From Adiantum capillus-veneris (Eukaryota > Streptophyta > Polypodiopsida > Polypodiales > Pteridaceae), in NCBI GenBank assembly GCA_014529385.2, contig CM043971.1, positions 58,704,209 to 58,768,208 of the forward strand: a stretch of DNA of 64,000 nt, in the 5' to 3' direction. A program made the translations under genes and the position numbers. This document shows, one piece after another, positions 1 through 9,663 of this stretch. The stretch's first letter is position 1; the number at the start of each line of letters is the position of its first letter. Below the pieces are notes generated by a model. The model had not been told where the DNA came from. It made no database searches and saw nothing but the letters and a program-made list of their open reading frames with translations.

Positions 1-311
1 CACAAATGACTTCCTAAGATCTGGCAACACAATGACTGGATCTGAAGTCATCTTTTCCTTTAAGAGATTAAAAGCTGAAATCTCTTTCTGTGTCCATCTA
101 AAGGTGACTGCCTTCTTTTGAAGGGCATGTAAATGTGAAGCAATCTCATCGAAATTTCGGATAAACCTTCTGTAATAGGAGCATAGTCCCAAAAAGCTTC
201 GGACATCATGCACCGTCTTCAAATCTGGCCATGACTTGATCGCTTCAACTTTTGTAGGATCCATTCTGACACCATCCTTTGAGACAATGTGTCCCAGAAA
301 GTGGATCTCTT

Positions 312-1964
312 CTAGAAAAATTCACTTTTCTTTGCATTGATGAGCAACCTATGACTGCGTAGCTCTTTGAACACAATGGCCAAGTGATGCCTATGCTCCT
401 CTTCATTCTTTGAGTAGACTATCATGTCATCAAAGAATGTACCAACAAACTGCTGGTGTGGACGGAAAATTTTGTCCATCATCCTATTGAACGTAGCAGG
501 AGCATTTGTGAGACCAAAAGGCATCACTAAAAATTCGTAAAGGCCAAACGTTGTTCTAAAAGCAGTCTTGTGCACATCCTCTGATCTAATGCGGATTTGT
601 TGGTACCCACTCTTTAGATCTATCCTGCTAAACATAGCTGCTCCTTCTAATTTGTCCATAATATCATCAATTCTAGGTATAGGGAACCTATTCTTTATGG
701 TATTCTTGTTCAGTGCACGGTAGTCGATGCACATACGCCATGAGCCATCCTTTTTCTGCACCAACAACACTGGAGGTGAACTGGGCTGAATCAGCCCCTT
801 TTCTAACAGCTCCTGTACTTGGCCCATTATCTCTTTCTGCTGAGCCGCACTAACCCTGTACGGAGGCTTATTTGGTGGGCTACTGCCTGGCACCAAATCT
901 ATCGCATGGTCCTCGGGTCTCTCTGGCGGTAATTGAGACGGTAATGAATCAAAAAAACAGTCACTATACTGTTGTAAAAACATTGACCTTTCTTTATCTA
1001 GCACAGATAAATTTGATTCATCACAATCTGACACTTCACGTGCAAAAACCAAGTACGCGGAAAGATGCTTTTTCATTACAGAAGTAATAGCAGAAGCTGA
1101 TACAGTGGGAATAGACTCCCCTTTAAGCTTTACATCCAGAATGTCAGTCTTTCCCCTGCTCTGTACAGTGATCTTTTTGTTGTAGGCATCCATGATTCCC
1201 TGTACACGAAACAACCAAGGAATACCTAGCAACACATCACATCCGTCCAGTGGCATGATGTAAAATTCTTCAGCATATACATAGGATTGGATATGTAGAC
1301 GCAACTTTCCGATGATGGGTGTCACAGCCTCTGTAAGGCCAGGACATGCCAAACGTACCTCTGCTGTATACCTCATCTCTTCAGGTCTGATTCCCAACTT
1401 TGAAGCCAATTTTGGGGAAATGAAGTTGGCTTTGGCACCTGGATCAAAGAAGATAAGCACTGTTTGATCCCTGACCTTTCCCCATGCTCTGCAAAGCTCA
1501 GTTGCATCTGAATTTGGCTTGTCGCCCACCATATCTGGCACTAGACCAGCCATGGGCTTCTTTCCTTTCTTGTCCTCCTTGTCTTCAGAATCAGCTGGCC
1601 TTTTCTTTGTAGGACAATTGTAAGCAATGTGGCCAGGCTGCTCACATATAAAGCATTTGTTCTCTGTCCTCAGGACCTCCTTTTGCTCTTCTGACTTGCG
1701 AGGAAAACGTCGTTTCCATTTCTTTGCTGGTCTCTTTTCTGATTCAGCCGTAGCTTTATCTTTCCCTGCGTTGGCTGACTCTTGAGTCCCTTTAGGAGTC
1801 TCATTGGGAACGTGCTTCTTGGCTGAATTTTTCTTGCCTGGTCCTGCCTTGACACGCTTGTTAAATTCACAATCTTCTCCCTTGAGCAAACCATTGCCAG
1901 TGTTTGCTACCTCGATGAGCTGCGTCAAAGTAGTGACTTTGGTCTTCGTGCAGTACTTTCTCAA
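312..1964 (-). pseudogene. gypsy-A zinc knuckle, protease and reverse transcriptase region
   Basis: A 550-residue open stretch. In order it shows a lysine-rich N-terminal part, a CCHC knuckle (CFICEQPGHIAYNC), a retropepsin-like region with DPGAKANFIS where the usual D-[ST]-G is expected plus the downstream CDVLLGIPWL motif, and then a Ty3-type reverse transcriptase. RT landmarks are KKDGSWRMCIDYRALN, SRIDLKSGYQQIRI, MPFGLTNAPATF and FFDDMIVYS, the last at the place of the usual YLDD box. It belongs to a retrotransposon polyprotein that would act in a cytoplasmic particle. It is part of a fossil element and not a host gene. Confidence 0.85.
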
Positions 1965-2106
1965 TCCTTTGGGTAGGCCACAACAGTATTTTTCAAATCT
2001 GTTCTGTCAATGGCACAAACCTATAGGAAGTTACTGGAAGTAAAGCTTCCCAAAACTTCCGATTGTAGTCATCTAGATTCTTGCAAGTGGCAGCATTAAG
2101 CAGGTG

Positions 2107-3182
2107 TCATTCTGTCATGACATCTGCTTCAAAGTCATCAGATAACCATGCTGCTGCAAAAATCTGCTTGAAGTAAATCCATGTGGACGGAGCTTGCCCT
2201 TGAAGCAATAAAGTTGTCCACCATTGTCCCGCATTCCCTGTCAAGAAAGTGGCTGCCTTGCGGACCTTTGAAGCCTCTATAAAGTTTCCCCCTGCATAGG
2301 CCTTGTCAAACTGCTGGAGGAATGAGAGAGCCTTCTTCTTGTCATCAAACCCTGTAAAGGTCGTGAATGTCACACCTTTGCCACCTTCTTTGTATGGAGT
2401 TGGCCTCTCCAGCGGCGTTATGTTGTCATATGGAAGTGACTGAAACATGGGAACACTGTTAGGGTTCATTTGTGTTCCTTGATTGGCTGCTGATTTGTAA
2501 TTCCAGCCATACCAAAATTTGCATGTGGCATCCCAAATTGGCCCTGAGTGCTTTGAAACCCTGGTAGCATGCCCGTGACACCATACATAGGGTTAGGCAT
2601 CATCGTTTGAGCACCCCCGAACACTATTCCTGGCGTATAAAACTGATTTCCAGGTGCATGACCAGCCATGCTCTGGAATACCGATCCACCTCCAAAATAG
2701 CCAGGGTGTACTGAAGGTGGTGGGAAGACCTGTTGCATAGCCTGTAGGTTGCTTCCCTGCCCATTAGAACCAGCTATAGGCTGTTGAAAGGTGGCGGGCT
2801 GAACTGGTACAACTTGAAAGACTGGCATCTCAGCCACCTGTTCTTGCACCTTAGGCACAGGTTGTGGAGACTGCATGTTCTCCGTCAAGTGTACAGGTGT
2901 TTCCATTGACTGTGCAGTATGAATCACCTGTGCTCGAGCCTTAAGAGGCTTTTGAATATGATCCAGTGACCCAACTTGCTGAGACGGAACAGGAGGTTGC
3001 AGAAAGGCTAAAAACCTCGGGTTCTGCATTACTTGTGTGAACATAGCCACAAGAGTAGCCAACTGGGTCCTGAATATATCATCATCCGTCTGTGGTGGTC
3101 TTGAGGACTCACCCACTTCATGTGTCTGTTGACCTTGTGAAGAGGAAACCTCTTCAGTCACATCATCTGCTCTGTCAGCCAT
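2107..3182 (-). pseudogene. gypsy-A gag region
   Basis: Two adjoining open stretches (3182-2466 and 2469-2107) upstream of the pol part on the same strand. The first is rich in Q, P, G and M, with low-complexity segments rich in Gly, Met and Phe. The second carries a retrotransposon gag-like patch (LQQFDKAYAG, then TGNAGQWWTTLL) resembling plant gypsy capsid domains. Its position directly before the knuckle-protease-RT region supports gag. Fossil. Confidence 0.7.
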
Positions 3183-4633
3183 AATTGCAATTCCCTGTGT
3201 CTGGTCTATGATCCCCTATGTCTTCAAGCCCAACCTGACCAAGGCTCACTTCTATGGGAAAAAGTGATTTAATCCCGTCGATGGAACCATGAAACCGGCC
3301 TGTTCAATCCAAAAAGGGCGGTAGACTTTACTTTAAACCTTGATTTAGCTTTCACCCAATATTAGTCGTCTATTCTACCTGTGCTATAATGACACAAGAG
3401 AGGGGAATGGGATACAGATGCTAGAATGCACCTGTATGAGAAGACCGACACCAGATTGGCCCCTAACTTAGGCGCCCCTTTCGGTATTTCTTTATTGTTT
3501 AAGAGAGGGAATAAACGCTGTGGATCCCTACAAGCTGCCCCGCACACACTTGGCTGAATTTCAACTGTTCCGGCCCGATTTCGGCAGCATAACTGTACTA
3601 GGACCCTTCACAGTCAGTATTCCCACGCATTGACTGACCTTCCCGAAGCATACGGGCACTTTGCAAAACTTGGCGAGAATCTGCAACACGCTGAATTCTC
3701 TGTTTTCAGCCCTGAAAATGCGCCAGATCTCCTATACAGCGGTCCCCTTGCGTCCCCAAACCTCCTGGGCGTATTAGGGTCCGTTTAGGGCCAAAACCCT
3801 AAACCTGCAAAAATACACAGCAGGCTGTAATTTACTGTTTCGGACTCCGTTTCGCGTGCCGGTGGCATCCGTAGCAAGTCCTCGAGCTCCCGCACCTATA
3901 GGGCTACTTACCCTTTGAATCGGACGAGATTTCGAGCGTGAAACCTCTCCGAATCACCTGTACCTGCGGGGGATTAGCCGCTAGCTACTCCAGTACCTGT
4001 GCAAGAGGCTCTTGCCTCGGCTATCGCGCATGAACCCACACAACTGTACATTGGTCAAATGAAGAGCCCACTAGTGGGGCATAACATACTGCCAAAGGAG
4101 AGAGAGAGGGCAGTGCGTAGCGTGCAGGGCATCACTCCTGGCAACGCACTGTGCATAAGAGGGAAAGCAAGCACTCCGTAGCTCTTAACCTGTGAGAAAA
4201 CTGAAAATCAGCCTCCTCTCTCATTTTAGGCGCCCCCTCCTCTGGCCAGAAGTAGCAGAAGGCTCACAGAGTGAAACCTCGCCCAGTTTTCGATTTTGGC
4301 CAACTGGGCTAAAAATATCTCAACTGGTGCATCAATTGACTTGACAGCAGAGCAATAAAATGTTCCTCTTGTCATTCCGGAGCTAATGACGCAAACACAT
4401 TTTCAGGTCTCAAAATAGCAGTTCCCTAAATTTTAGGAGATGCTGCCATTGTATCTTTCTAGGTCATTCGACCCTCTTTGTACACTGCAGCCACACCCAG
4501 AACTGAAATGTAGCCTCTGTAACAAAGGATTCCAGTTTGGCTAGTCAATGACCCCACTTGGCTAACCATAGTCCTTGTCCAACCTTAGTGCTCTCTTGCC
4601 CTCATGCCTGGACTCCCTCTGGACAGTTCCACA
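3183..4633. other. Non-coding stretch, probable gypsy-A leader/LTR
   Basis: About 1.45 kb without a convincing reading frame. It lies on the 5' side of the minus-strand gag of element A, so leader and LTR sequence is the likeliest content. I could not find the matching LTR copy, because the other end lies outside the window, nor an obvious tRNA primer site. Confidence 0.3.
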
Positions 4634-5353
4634 CTAGCTATGCAATGCAGGGCAGTTAGATTTCCCGAGGGGTGTTTCCAAAAAGTGAAAGTAAATAGAT
4701 AATAAGAAAGAAATCAACAAAAAGGATAGATAGTAGTCACACGCTGGTGACACCAACACACTAGCCAATGCCTCCATGGCCCCTTGTTGACCCTGTTGCT
4801 CAATAGCCTGCTGTAGCAGAATAGGAGAGAGATTTACTGGAGAAGGTGATCTGGAAGATGTGGAACCGGATGAAGGAATGGGGGATGAAGGAATGGTGGA
4901 TGTCGTATGTAGAGGTATGGTTGATGAGGTTAATGGACTTCTACTAGATACCACAAGGCGTCTTCTGTTATAGTGCTTCAGAGGGCTCAGTAGTGCGCTT
5001 TGACGCTCAACTGACCGCCTTGTATGTGTCATGCAATGAACAACACAGGTCTAACACAGAACAAGTGAGGATAGTGACTAGACCACCTGGTCCAGGACCA
5101 GTGACTAGACCACCTAGCTGGCAGGACGAGAAGGGCTGGACCAAGGCGAGGACTAGACCAGGACCAAAGACCAAGGACCAAGGACGAGGACTAGGACTTG
5201 GACCAGGGCGAGAGAGGACCAGACTTGCAGACTATCTACATAGTGTAAGCAAGTGTGCGGAGCCCGGTAACAACCGATTAGCTTCACGATTTTATCTCCA
5301 CAAGAGTGAGACTTCCTTTGAGGTCCCATCATGATCGCCAAAATGAGAGCACC
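4634..5353 (-). mobile_element. Ty3/gypsy family B, 5' internal fragment (leader and start of gag)
   Basis: On the minus strand the start of gag (5013-4780) shares RQSALLSPLK, GSTSSRSPSPV and LSPILLQQA with the family-B gag at 50646 on the plus strand. The leader (5080-5353) contains GGACCA/GACGAGGAC-type short repeats, the complement of the CTGGTC/CTCGTC leader repeats at 50380-50540. It abuts the LTR at 5354. Only the 5' end of the element is present; fossil. Confidence 0.75.
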
Positions 5354-5936
5354 TGTAGCGCAGATAATGTGTCGTGCTCTCTACAGTGGGTGGTCCTCAG
5401 TGCAATGTATGTGACAATCTCACTCAAACAGACTGAATCTCCCTCACACAGACTGAACACAAAGGAAACAATAGACGTCAACAGAGCTCACAAAGACACA
5501 ACAGCAGACCAGAACATGACTCGACTATCTCAAAGACTGATACAGACTCTGGCGTGGCAGCACACTCAGCTCGAGCCCAGGACTCACAGGTACAATGGGG
5601 GTGTCGAGACTCAGATGTGCCAGGATGGTGAAGACATGCTCTGTGTAAAGACCCACTCTAGACGACTACGTACAAGATAATGCCACTGGCCCAAAACGAC
5701 TACTCATATGTACAATCATCAAGAGCCACCAACGGCTCATAAAGAACATCATCTAAGTCTATCCCAACTGGGTGGCGGTGGTGACCTGGCCACGATGTCC
5801 ACTAGACCACCCTATCCCTTCCACGTGTCCCTGCCCAAAGAGTCCGTTTAGTGTGAACCGACCAGACCAAAGACCAACTGACCAAAGCCCAACTGTAAAC
5901 TACTGTCCTGTGAAAGTGACACTATAGCCTGCTACA
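5354..5936 (-). repeat. Family-B LTR, minus orientation
   Basis: Bounded by TGTAGC...GCTACA termini (TG...CA rule) and matching the LTRs at 21377-21939, 31633-32191 and 54264-54834 along its length. Its left neighbour is family-B leader. Its right neighbour (5937-5978) is the sequence that lies just inside 3' LTRs of this family. Internal sequence therefore abuts both sides, as expected in an LTR-sharing tandem array. Confidence 0.8.
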
Positions 5937-5978
5937 GGTTGCCCGCCACAAGACCGCTGCCCGTCCCGAGGAGCGGAA
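5937..5978 (-). other. Family-B pre-3'-LTR (polypurine-side) remnant
   Basis: The complement reads CGGTCTTGTGGCGGGCAACC directly before the LTR, the same motif found before the LTRs at 21377 and 54264. It is the 3' internal edge of another family-B copy sharing the LTR at 5354-5936. Confidence 0.65.
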
Positions 5979-6051
5979 CTGAATTGCTTGCATGCAACGA
6001 CATTTGGATGCACTACGCAGTTTTGCAGAGATACAAGCACTTAAGGCGGAT

Positions 6052-7215
6052 TCACAAGTCCCGTTGGAAAGCAATCCGAGACTGTCTGTAAGTGATGACT
6101 CCTAAAAGAAGATCCCTCTGAAGCTGCGCTCTCATCTCTCTGCACTCCTCATCATACCAACTATTCTGGGGCATGCTCCCAGAATGTCGCCTCTTGCCCG
6201 GCTGAGTGTGTGGGTATGTCACTGATGCAGCCCCATGTAGTGTCTCAGTTAGTAGAGTGGTGCACTCCTCCACTGAGAGGCCTGTACCATTTGTGCCAGC
6301 TGTGCCTTCCAATAGACGGTCCCAAATCTCCTCTGTATAAACAAAATCAGTCTCTGGAGTAAATGTATAGCAGGTGTGTGACCTTCCTCCTGATGTCAGG
6401 GTTGTACTACACTGAAATTTAACGGACAGTGTCAAGAGAGCATGATCTACTGCTATGCCCACTGGCCTGGCTCCCACTGTGAAATCCTGAATGCAGGGGA
6501 CAAAGCTCGGTTGTGTCAAAACATAATCCACTGTACTGGCCCCATGTCTGAGGTGGAAAGCATGTGAAACCGCTCCAGGAAATCGCTGTAAGCCATTAAG
6601 TATGGCTAATCCATGTGTAGTCGTCATTTCCATGAGGTATCTCCCATACTCCGTCTGCTCTCTATCATCTGAGCATCTGTGAAGTCCCAACTCACTCACA
6701 TCCATCTCTCTAAGCATCTCATCTGAAGTGTCATAGAAGACTGTCTGCGAGTTGCCCATTCGGGCATTGAAGTCCCCTAGGAGAATGATATCACCATCCC
6801 TAGAAAACTCCCATATGTCATCATCTAGTATAGAGAAAGGCGACTGCTTTCTGGATGCAGCATACACTGATGTACTAGGAGGAAATTAATATATGGCAAT
6901 ATATAGGAATCGACCTGTGTCAGCTCTCAGTCTCACCTACATATATCTAGAATGATCATCTCTTCGTACAATATGCAGTAATGGTTGTAGTTCATCTCTG
7001 AATAGCACTACTACTCCTCCCGAACCTCTACTCCCATGCTCAGATCTCGCATTTGTCCTGTGAGCTGTCTCCCATCTGTATCCCACCACATGTGGCATCA
7101 CCTGTCCAGGGGCCTGATGAGTCTCTGAGAAGAATACAATATCCTTATCTTTGAAACTGTCGTCAAATGCACCCACGTCCAACTTCATAGACCCATTACA
7201 ATTCCAGGTAGTCAT
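6052..7215 (-). pseudogene. LINE-A ORF2 N-terminal endonuclease domain (EEP)
   Basis: Two pieces, 7215-6937 and 6867-6052, separated by a frame break near 6870-6940. The first begins MTTWNCNGSM, the typical EEP start, and includes the SETH motif, a possible metal-binding Glu region. The second has IILLGDFNARMGN (GDFN catalytic motif), STVDYVLTQPS (S-x-x-DYV motif) and VDHALLTLSV (the [S/V]DH catalytic histidine). In the family this domain nicks target DNA to prime reverse transcription. The copy ends about 60 residues after the EEP domain with no RT. Confidence 0.8.
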
Positions 7216-7295
7216 CTTCAGTGTGGTCCCATAGGTCTCGCACCGTCATGCAGTGCACCGCTCTAAAATCATCACCCGTCCATCTCTATAGAAGG

Positions 7296-8309
7296 CTATC
7301 TTTCCCTTCTCCCTTGCCCTGTAATCTTTGGCATTACCTCTCTCATATGTGCAAGCTGTGAGAGAGTCAGGTCATCCCCGAGGAAAATACCTGTCTTTTT
7401 GAGAGTAGGCCTCTTCCTCAAGAATTCCTTCCTCTCTTCCAATGAGGGGAAGCGTAGTATGAGAGCTCGTAGTATGAGAGCTCTCCCCTTTGAAGACTCT
7501 CCCGTGCCATCACTTTTCTTACCTGCCCTCCATGCCTTTGTGTGCAAAGGCTAAACCATCCCCATCATGGATGTAAGGCTTGTGACCTCTTTCTCCACAC
7601 TGTTATGTCCTTGAGACCGGTCACTCTCACATGCAGTGTTCGCATCTGCCTTCTTTGTTCCTCTTCGAGGGTCATGTTGATAAGTGTCGGTGTACAGGTT
7701 TTCTTGACCTTTCCCTTTCTTGGCGATCTCAATCCATTTTTCGGCCTCGTCCGCCTTTTTCTGTGTCCTTGTTATCATCTCCGCCCATAAAGATGCCTTT
7801 GCCACACTCAGTTTCTCTTCCTCTGTGATCATCCTTACCTGTTCCTTGATTTCCTTGATTTCATCTATTACCAAGGGCTGAAATTCGCCTTCCTCTAGTC
7901 CACTGCTTAGTCTATCAACAAGCTCCTGTTTAAGGGCTGCGACTTCTTTTTTGAGTGTCCGTATCTTGGTGGTTGGGTTCTCCTGTTTGAGGGCTGAGAC
8001 TTCTTTTTTGAATGTCTGTATTTCTGCGTTAAGGCTCTCTTTCTCCTTCTTCCATTGTGTGCCTTCATTGAAGACCATCTGAAGGAGGTTGGCCTTCTCC
8101 TTTCACCATCCTTCCATCTCTATTTTCCACTCCTTCATTTCCCTCTCCATCTGCGCCATCCGCTTGTTCGTGAGCATGAAGGTTGTCTTTGCTCGCGACT
8201 TGCAAACAGGTGAGACATTGACAGCTTCCGTGTCCTGTGCAGGGTCGTGTGCAGGGGAGATTGATTCCATGTTTTGTCGTTCAAGAGATGTATCGGGCTC
8301 ACTTACCAT
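7296..8309 (-). pseudogene. LINE-A ORF1-like coiled-coil protein
   Basis: Minus-strand frames 8309-8103, 8078-7551 and 7547-7296 lie directly upstream of ORF2. The middle part has long heptad-like K/E/L runs (for example NAEIQTFKKEVSALKQE) predicting a coiled coil. The last part, RFPSLEERKEFLRKRP followed by GIFLGDDLTLSQL, resembles the RRM/C-terminal segment of L1-type ORF1 proteins (an inference from motif look only). ORF1 proteins bind the LINE RNA. The frame changes mark it as degenerate. Confidence 0.6.
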
Positions 8310-8887
8310 TTCGATCCTCTTGCATCAAGAGACTTGCTACTATCTTGCTTCCGGGCTTGCAGTCTTCACGCGTAATCTTGCTGCGCCGTGCTGCTATTTC
8401 GTACGAGCATGTAATTTAAATAATTTGCTTATGCGGCCTATGCTCAAGATGAGTGCTCCGAACTGTGCTCAAGGTTCTATTTTATTCTTATGGCAGGGAG
8501 AGCCTTCCGTTCTTAATGAGAGAGTGCAATGAACACAAACAAAGTGAATGGACACTGTGCGTGAAAGTGTATGAGACTGAGAGATAGATAGAGAAGAGAA
8601 TACGACACCAGAGTGTTGTCAAACCCTCCTCCGAAGGCCCCACTCTCTATGGCGAGAGCGGTCTACTTATGATTGCACAAATCTCTACAATGCTTGGACT
8701 TGCCGACGATGTCGACGACGACGAGACGGGCTGAAATTTGCAAATCTTTATCTATTGAATTCTGACTCTATGTTGATGACGACGATGCAACGACGATGCG
8801 CTGAAAACGCAAATGCTGAAATCTGCGTTTTTCGGGTTGAAACTGTAAACCTTGCGGAAACTGACCGTGTCACAAATGACTTTGCGT

Positions 8888-8994
8888 CTGTCAAGCCTCA
8901 ACTCCCCCACATCCAGCTCTCTAAGCATCTCATCTGAAGTGTCGTAGAAGACTGTCTGAGAGTTGCCTATTCGGGCATTGAAGTCCCCTAGGAG

Positions 8995-9000
<6 letters not shown>
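8888..9000 (-). mobile_element. LINE-A EEP-domain scrap ending in a GA array
   Basis: About 110 nt nearly identical to 6695-6785 (same GDFN-region codons on the minus strand). It stops exactly where a GA microsatellite begins. A short secondary piece of LINE-A. Confidence 0.7.

Positions 9001-9047
<47 letters not shown>
9000..9047. repeat. (GA)n microsatellite 1
   Basis: About 24 uninterrupted GA units between the LINE-A EEP scrap and a LINE-A 3' end. Read on the minus strand it is a (CT)n run that follows the LINE 3' terminus. Confidence 0.95.
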
Positions 9048-9050
<3 letters not shown>

Positions 9051-9170
9051 GAAATGATATATTAACGTCTACAAAAGGCCAAAATGACCTATGAGACCAA
9101 ACTGATTACAATGATGAGTCTAGTATCAAGTCTGGGTACAAACAAAGAAAACTACAAACGAAAAACTGAG
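9048..9170 (-). mobile_element. LINE-A 3' end
   Basis: The complement of this stretch matches the 3' end of the plus-strand LINE-A at about 61425-61535, sharing GACCAAACT, GGCCAAAATGAC and ATTAACGTCT in order. It ends at the GA array at 9000-9047, so the array sits where the LINE tail would be. Confidence 0.7.
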
Positions 9171-9240
9171 ATAGGAGTGCTGCCGACTCTATGGGTGGCT
9201 GGTAAGCTGAGCAATGGTATCATGCCACAAAGGTACAAAG

Positions 9241-9296
<56 letters not shown>
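9241..9296. repeat. (GA)n microsatellite 2
   Basis: About 27 GA units, ending some 30 nt before the proposed 3' splice site at 9326/9327 of the first recognised host exon. The region just upstream of that acceptor is purine-rich where plants normally have U-rich sequence. Confidence 0.95.
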
Positions 9297-9298
<2 letters not shown>

Positions 9299-9326
9299 AG
9301 CCATGAGATTACTAGATATCATGCAG

Positions 9327-9663
9327 CAACAAGGAATCTCCATGATAGCAGTTTGTTCTTTTGAAGAGATAGTACAAGTTGTATGTGTGTCATGGGGACA
9401 GATCATTGATGCCAATAAGTCTTCTGCATTATCATCTTCGCCAACTACAAAAAATGATAAGCATTCAAGGAATTCACATGATTTGCAACTTCACTTGTTG
9501 AAACTGGCAACCGAACATGTGGATATTTTCCCATCATTTAAGGCACCTTACGTACTAGGGCTAAGTTTTGTGGGTGGAAATACAACCCAGCATCAGACAA
9601 GTAGCTCAAATGCTTTGGATCATGAGGGACGACCCTTACTCGTAGTCCTTTCATCTAACAGAG
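9327..9663 (+). CDS. Host gene exon 1 (first recognised)
   Basis: Starts after ATCATGCAG and ends AACAGAG before GTGAGG, in phase 1. It encodes GISMIAVCSFEEIVQVVCVS, the hydrophobic blade motif also seen as an MIGLRLYDG-type strand in DDB1, then a Ser/Asn/His-rich insert, then SFKAPYVLGLSF and EGRPLLVVLSSNR. The start is the least certain border. The frame stays open upstream through the GA array, and a polypyrimidine tract is missing. Confidence 0.65.

Larger units (their letters stand above)
1..4633 (-). mobile_element. Ty3/gypsy LTR retrotransposon fossil (family A), cut by the window edge
   Basis: Read on the minus strand, gag lies at 3182-2107, followed by zinc knuckle, aspartic protease and reverse transcriptase at 1964-312, and more RT/RNase H-side sequence runs off the left edge of the window. 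This gag-PR-RT order with a CCHC knuckle is typical of Ty3/gypsy elements. The stretch 3183-4633 is non-coding and probably holds leader and LTR sequence, but I found no second LTR to define the ends. The element is a fossil with a handful of breaks. A related protease fragment lies at 57140-57590. Confidence 0.85.
5990..8890 (-). mobile_element. LINE-A, 5' part (5' UTR, ORF1, endonuclease domain)
   Basis: Non-LTR retrotransposon read right to left. A leader lies at about 8890-8530, a coiled-coil ORF1 region at 8309-7296, and the start of ORF2 with an exonuclease/endonuclease/phosphatase (EEP) domain at 7215-6052. The copy stops after the EEP domain, so RT is absent here. The same family gives the RT-bearing plus-strand copy at 58459-61535, whose first part overlaps residues present here. 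ORF1 and ORF2 are each split into two frames. A short plus-strand patch at 5990-6030 resembles the post-YADD part of the same family in opposite orientation. Confidence 0.8.

Noticed and set aside
5990-6030. Opposite-strand LINE-A patch suggesting a twin-priming inversion
   Set aside because: Similarity is short and the piece lies on the wrong side for simple twin priming, so I kept it only as a note.
9152-9415. Minus-strand Ser/Leu-repeat protein
   Set aside because: It is only the translation of the GA/TC microsatellite.
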